The notes under the pieces are model-generated. The model saw only the letters and a program-made list of their open reading frames with translations, was not told the origin of the DNA and made no database searches. A program made the translations under genes and the position numbers. From the NCBI RefSeq assembly GCF_004120195.1, contig NZ_SCHN01000010.1, forward strand, positions 124,001-188,000: a stretch of DNA of 64,000 nucleotides, written 5' to 3'. Numbering within the stretch: position 1 is the stretch's first letter; every line of letters starts with the position of its first letter. Of this stretch, positions 61,787-64,000 are shown in pieces. Source of the DNA: Enterovibrio baiacu. Lineage in GTDB: Bacteria > Pseudomonadota > Gammaproteobacteria > Enterobacterales > Vibrionaceae.

Positions 61787-63430
61787 ATGAAAGATCAACA
61801 ATTGCCTTGGTGGCGCGGGGCAGTCATTTATCAAATTTACCCACGTAGCTTTAGCGATGCTAACCAAGATGGCATCGGGGATTTGCCGGGGATCACCCAG
61901 CAACTTCCGTATGTGGCGGCGCTGGGGGCCGATGCGATCTGGCTATCGCCCTTTTTCCGTTCGCCAATGAAAGATTTTGGCTATGACGTCTCTGACTACT
62001 GCGACGTGGATCCGCTGTTTGGATCCTTGGATGATTTCAGAACGCTGATCAAGGTGGCGCACGAGCTTGGTTTGAAAGTGATGATCGACCAAGTGTTGAG
62101 TCATACCTCGGATGAACACGCATGGTTTCAAGAAAGCCGTCAAAGCAAAGATAATACGAAGGCAGATTGGTATGTCTGGGCTGACCCCAAGCCTGATGGG
62201 ACACCGCCAAACAACTGGTTATCCATCTTTGGTGGGTGTGCGTGGCAGTGGGAAAGCCGCCGTCAACAGTACTACCTTCATAACTTCTTGGTCAGTCAGC
62301 CAGATCTGAACTTCCACAACCCTGAAGTGGTTGAGCACTTGTTGGAGACGGTAAAGTTCTGGCTTGATCTCGGCGTGGATGGGTACCGACTCGATACCGT
62401 GAACTTCTATACCCACGATCGCCAGCTACGCGATAACCCGCCTCTGTCAGAGGGGGACGCCAAATCATTGGGTGTTCCGGGGACCAACCCTTACTCCATG
62501 CAGCGTCACCAATACGACATTTCACAACCTGAAAACTTGTCGTTCCTGAAAAAGCTGCGTCAGTTGCTCGACCAATATGACGACATCACGACCGTCGGGG
62601 AGATCGGTGACGACAATCCTCTGGCATTGATGGCGGAGTACACGAGCGGCAACGACAAGCTGCACATGGCGTACACCTTCGACCTGCTGAATGTGCACCG
62701 CACACCGGCTTACTTGGCGTCGGTGATTGAGAACATTGAAGCTGCGATTGGCGATGGTTGGCCGTGTTGGGCGCTGTCTAATCACGACGTGGTGCGTGCC
62801 ATCACCCGTTGGGGGGAAAACGAAGCGGATCAGCATGCTTACGGCAAAGTGCTGCTCGCCTTGCTGACCTCATTGCGCGGCAGTGTGTGTTTGTATCAAG
62901 GGGAAGAGCTTGGTTTGCCGGAAGCAGAGATCCCGTTTGAGAAGATCCAAGACCCGTATGGCATCCCTTTCTGGCCTGAATACAAAGGCCGTGATGGTTG
63001 CCGCACGCCGATCCCTTGGGTCGCTGGCTCTGAAAACGCAGGCTTTAGCCATGCACAACCTTGGTTGCCTGTTGATGAGCGCCATGTGCCGCTCTCAGTG
63101 GACGCGCAAGAAACATTGAGTGACAGCATGCTGGCGCACTACCGCACATTCCTGCGTTGGCGCAAGCAGCACCCTGCGTTGGTGCAAGGCGACATCAGTG
63201 ATGTGAAGGCCAATGATCAAGGGCTGCAATTTGTCCGCACAGACACCCAATCGCCCGATAACGCTCGCGTTCTGGTGGTGCTCAATTTGTCTGATGCGCC
63301 GATGACGGTATCGCTCCCGAAAGGCACTTGGCGCGCCTTGGATGGGCATGGTTTCACCTTCGACCTTAGCAACGAGAAGGTTAGCGTTCCGCCCTATCAG
63401 GCGGCATTTGCAACAGATTCAACCGGGTAA
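61787..63430 (+). CDS. GH13 alpha-glucosidase (oligo-1,6-glucosidase/AglA type)
   Basis: This 547-residue cytoplasmic enzyme cleaves alpha-glucosidic bonds in imported oligosaccharides. GH13 regions are visible: YQIYPRSFSDANQDGIGDLP at the start, catalytic aspartate in DGYRLDTVNFYTHD (about 206), acid glutamate in TTVGEIGDDN (about 270) and the transition-state aspartate in ALSNHDVVRAI (about 330). No signal peptide. Position between the permeases and ATPase couples hydrolysis to uptake. Preference for maltose, isomaltose, sucrose or trehalose cannot be read off. Confidence 0.92.
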   Translation: MKDQQLPWWRGAVIYQIYPRSFSDANQDGIGDLPGITQQLPYVAALGADAIWLSPFFRSPMKDFGYDVSDYCDVDPLFGSLDDFRTLIKVAHELGLKVMIDQVLSHTSDEHAWFQESRQSKDNTKADWYVWADPKPDGTPPNNWLSIFGGCAWQWESRRQQYYLHNFLVSQPDLNFHNPEVVEHLLETVKFWLDLGVDGYRLDTVNFYTHDRQLRDNPPLSEGDAKSLGVPGTNPYSMQRHQYDISQPENLSFLKKLRQLLDQYDDITTVGEIGDDNPLALMAEYTSGNDKLHMAYTFDLLNVHRTPAYLASVIENIEAAIGDGWPCWALSNHDVVRAITRWGENEADQHAYGKVLLALLTSLRGSVCLYQGEELGLPEAEIPFEKIQDPYGIPFWPEYKGRDGCRTPIPWVAGSENAGFSHAQPWLPVDERHVPLSVDAQETLSDSMLAHYRTFLRWRKQHPALVQGDISDVKANDQGLQFVRTDTQSPDNARVLVVLNLSDAPMTVSLPKGTWRALDGHGFTFDLSNEKVSVPPYQAAFATDSTG

Positions 63431-63439
63431 GGATGCATT

Positions 63440-64000
63440 ATGGCTGAGGTAGTTTTAAATAAAGTGAATAAGAAGTTCGGCAAAGTCCATGTCACCAAAG
63501 ATGTTGATTTGCACATCAACAAAGGTGATTTCGTGGTGTTTGTTGGGCCATCTGGTTGTGGTAAATCAACGCTTCTTCGTTTGATTGCAGGCTTGGAAGA
63601 CATCACTGAAGGTGTGTTGAGCATTGATGGTCAAGTCTGTAACGACTTGCCACCGCCTGAGCGCGGCATCGGCATGGTGTTCCAGTCCTACGCGCTGTAC
63701 CCGCACATGACGGTTTACGAGAACATGGCGTTTGGCCTGCAGTTGGCAAAAACAGACGCCAATGCGGTGAAAGACAAAGTGATGGGCGTGGCGAAAGCGC
63801 TGCAACTTGAACCTTTGCTTGAGCGTAAACCGAAAGAGTTGTCGGGCGGTCAGCGTCAACGTGTGGCCATTGGCCGTGCGATTGTGCGTGAGCCAAAAGT
63901 CTTCTTGTTTGATGAGCCATTGTCGAACTTGGATGCTTCGTTGCGTGTGCAAATGCGCATGGAAATCGCGCGTCTTCACGAGCGTTTGGGGGCGACGATG
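63440..64000 (+). CDS. Alpha-glucoside ABC transporter ATPase (partial, MalK-like)
   Basis: It starts at ATG 63440 behind AAGGA and is cut by the window edge after 187 codons. Walker A ([11 protein letters not shown]), Q-loop ([13 protein letters not shown]), signature ([16 protein letters not shown]) and Walker B ([13 protein letters not shown]) are present. It is similar to the polyol ATPase at 3667 but from its own operon. The C-terminal TOBE domain is outside the window. Confidence 0.9.
   Translation, partial: MAEVVLNKVNKKFGKVHVTKDVDLHINKGDFVVFVGPSGCGKSTLLRLIAGLEDITEGVLSIDGQVCNDLPPPERGIGMVFQSYALYPHMTVYENMAFGLQLAKTDANAVKDKVMGVAKALQLEPLLERKPKELSGGQRQRVAIGRAIVREPKVFLFDEPLSNLDASLRVQMRMEIARLHERLGATM

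Noticed and set aside
1-64000. tRNA, rRNA, insertion sequences or prophage genes
   Set aside because: No cloverleaf, rRNA signature, transposase, integrase or phage structural gene was recognised anywhere in the window.

Overview
The window is a stretch of a secondary chromosome (chromosome II) from a member of the Vibrionaceae. The decisive evidence is a replication origin of the oriCII type at 54486-55848, flanked by parA2-parB2 (52293-54485) and by rctB (55849-57831). RctB is the initiator found only on Vibrionaceae second chromosomes. The origin holds six iterons at an exact 23-bp period, a perfect DnaA box, an AT-rich segment with ATCA repeats, two 39-mer-like elements, and scattered extra iterons. 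Three parS2-like palindromes lie within 8 kb on the par side. The genus cannot be fixed from this sequence alone. RctB and the organisation resemble Vibrio, but the gene content would also fit Grimontia, Enterovibrio or Photobacterium.

Left arm (1-9.4 kb): the end of an exported protein gene, then one long polyol operon. It encodes an ABC importer (binding protein, two permeases, ATPase), a long-chain polyol dehydrogenase, an SDR dehydrogenase, xylulokinase and an AraC-type regulator. This set fits uptake of D-arabinitol, mannitol or sorbitol, with D-xylulose 5-phosphate as one product. From 10.4 to 16.1 kb lies an accessory-looking cluster of poorly understood genes: two DUF2589 proteins, a zinc-ribbon protein and a lipoprotein on the plus strand, facing a nucleoside-phosphorylase-like protein, a propeller/lectin-like protein and an unknown protein on the minus strand. 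From 16 to 24 kb are single housekeeping or hypothetical genes (LysR regulator, AlaE alanine exporter, CreA, DUF1415, FAH-family hydrolase, HAD phosphatase).

Centre (24-47 kb): a proline-use locus contains putP, a small gene that looks like a detached PutA C-terminal domain, putA, and a PutR-like AraC regulator. Next come a PEGA/formylglycine-generating-enzyme-like envelope protein, a PAS-LuxR regulator, pdxH, a DctB/DctD-like two-component pair whose regulator has a degenerate sigma-54 activator core, and a complete Lap-type module (lapC, lapE, an OmpA lipoprotein, lapG, lapD, lapB). That module secretes a large surface adhesin and cuts it loose under c-di-GMP control. The adhesin itself is not in the window.

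Right arm (46.8-64 kb): a FapA-type DUF342 protein, a PilZ-like protein, a PHP phosphatase, tmcA, parB2-parA2, the origin and rctB, then an alpha-glucoside ABC importer with a GH13 alpha-glucosidase. The last gene, the importer ATPase, runs off the end.

The most notable points beyond standard annotation are: three RctB-site-like sequences near 30.6-30.9 kb, about 24 kb from the origin; the DUF2589 cluster with its internal terminator-like hairpin; the degenerate activator beside the Lap operon; the split PutA; a terminator placed just before putP; and two intergenic structured RNAs (33.35-33.61 kb and 57.9-58.0 kb).
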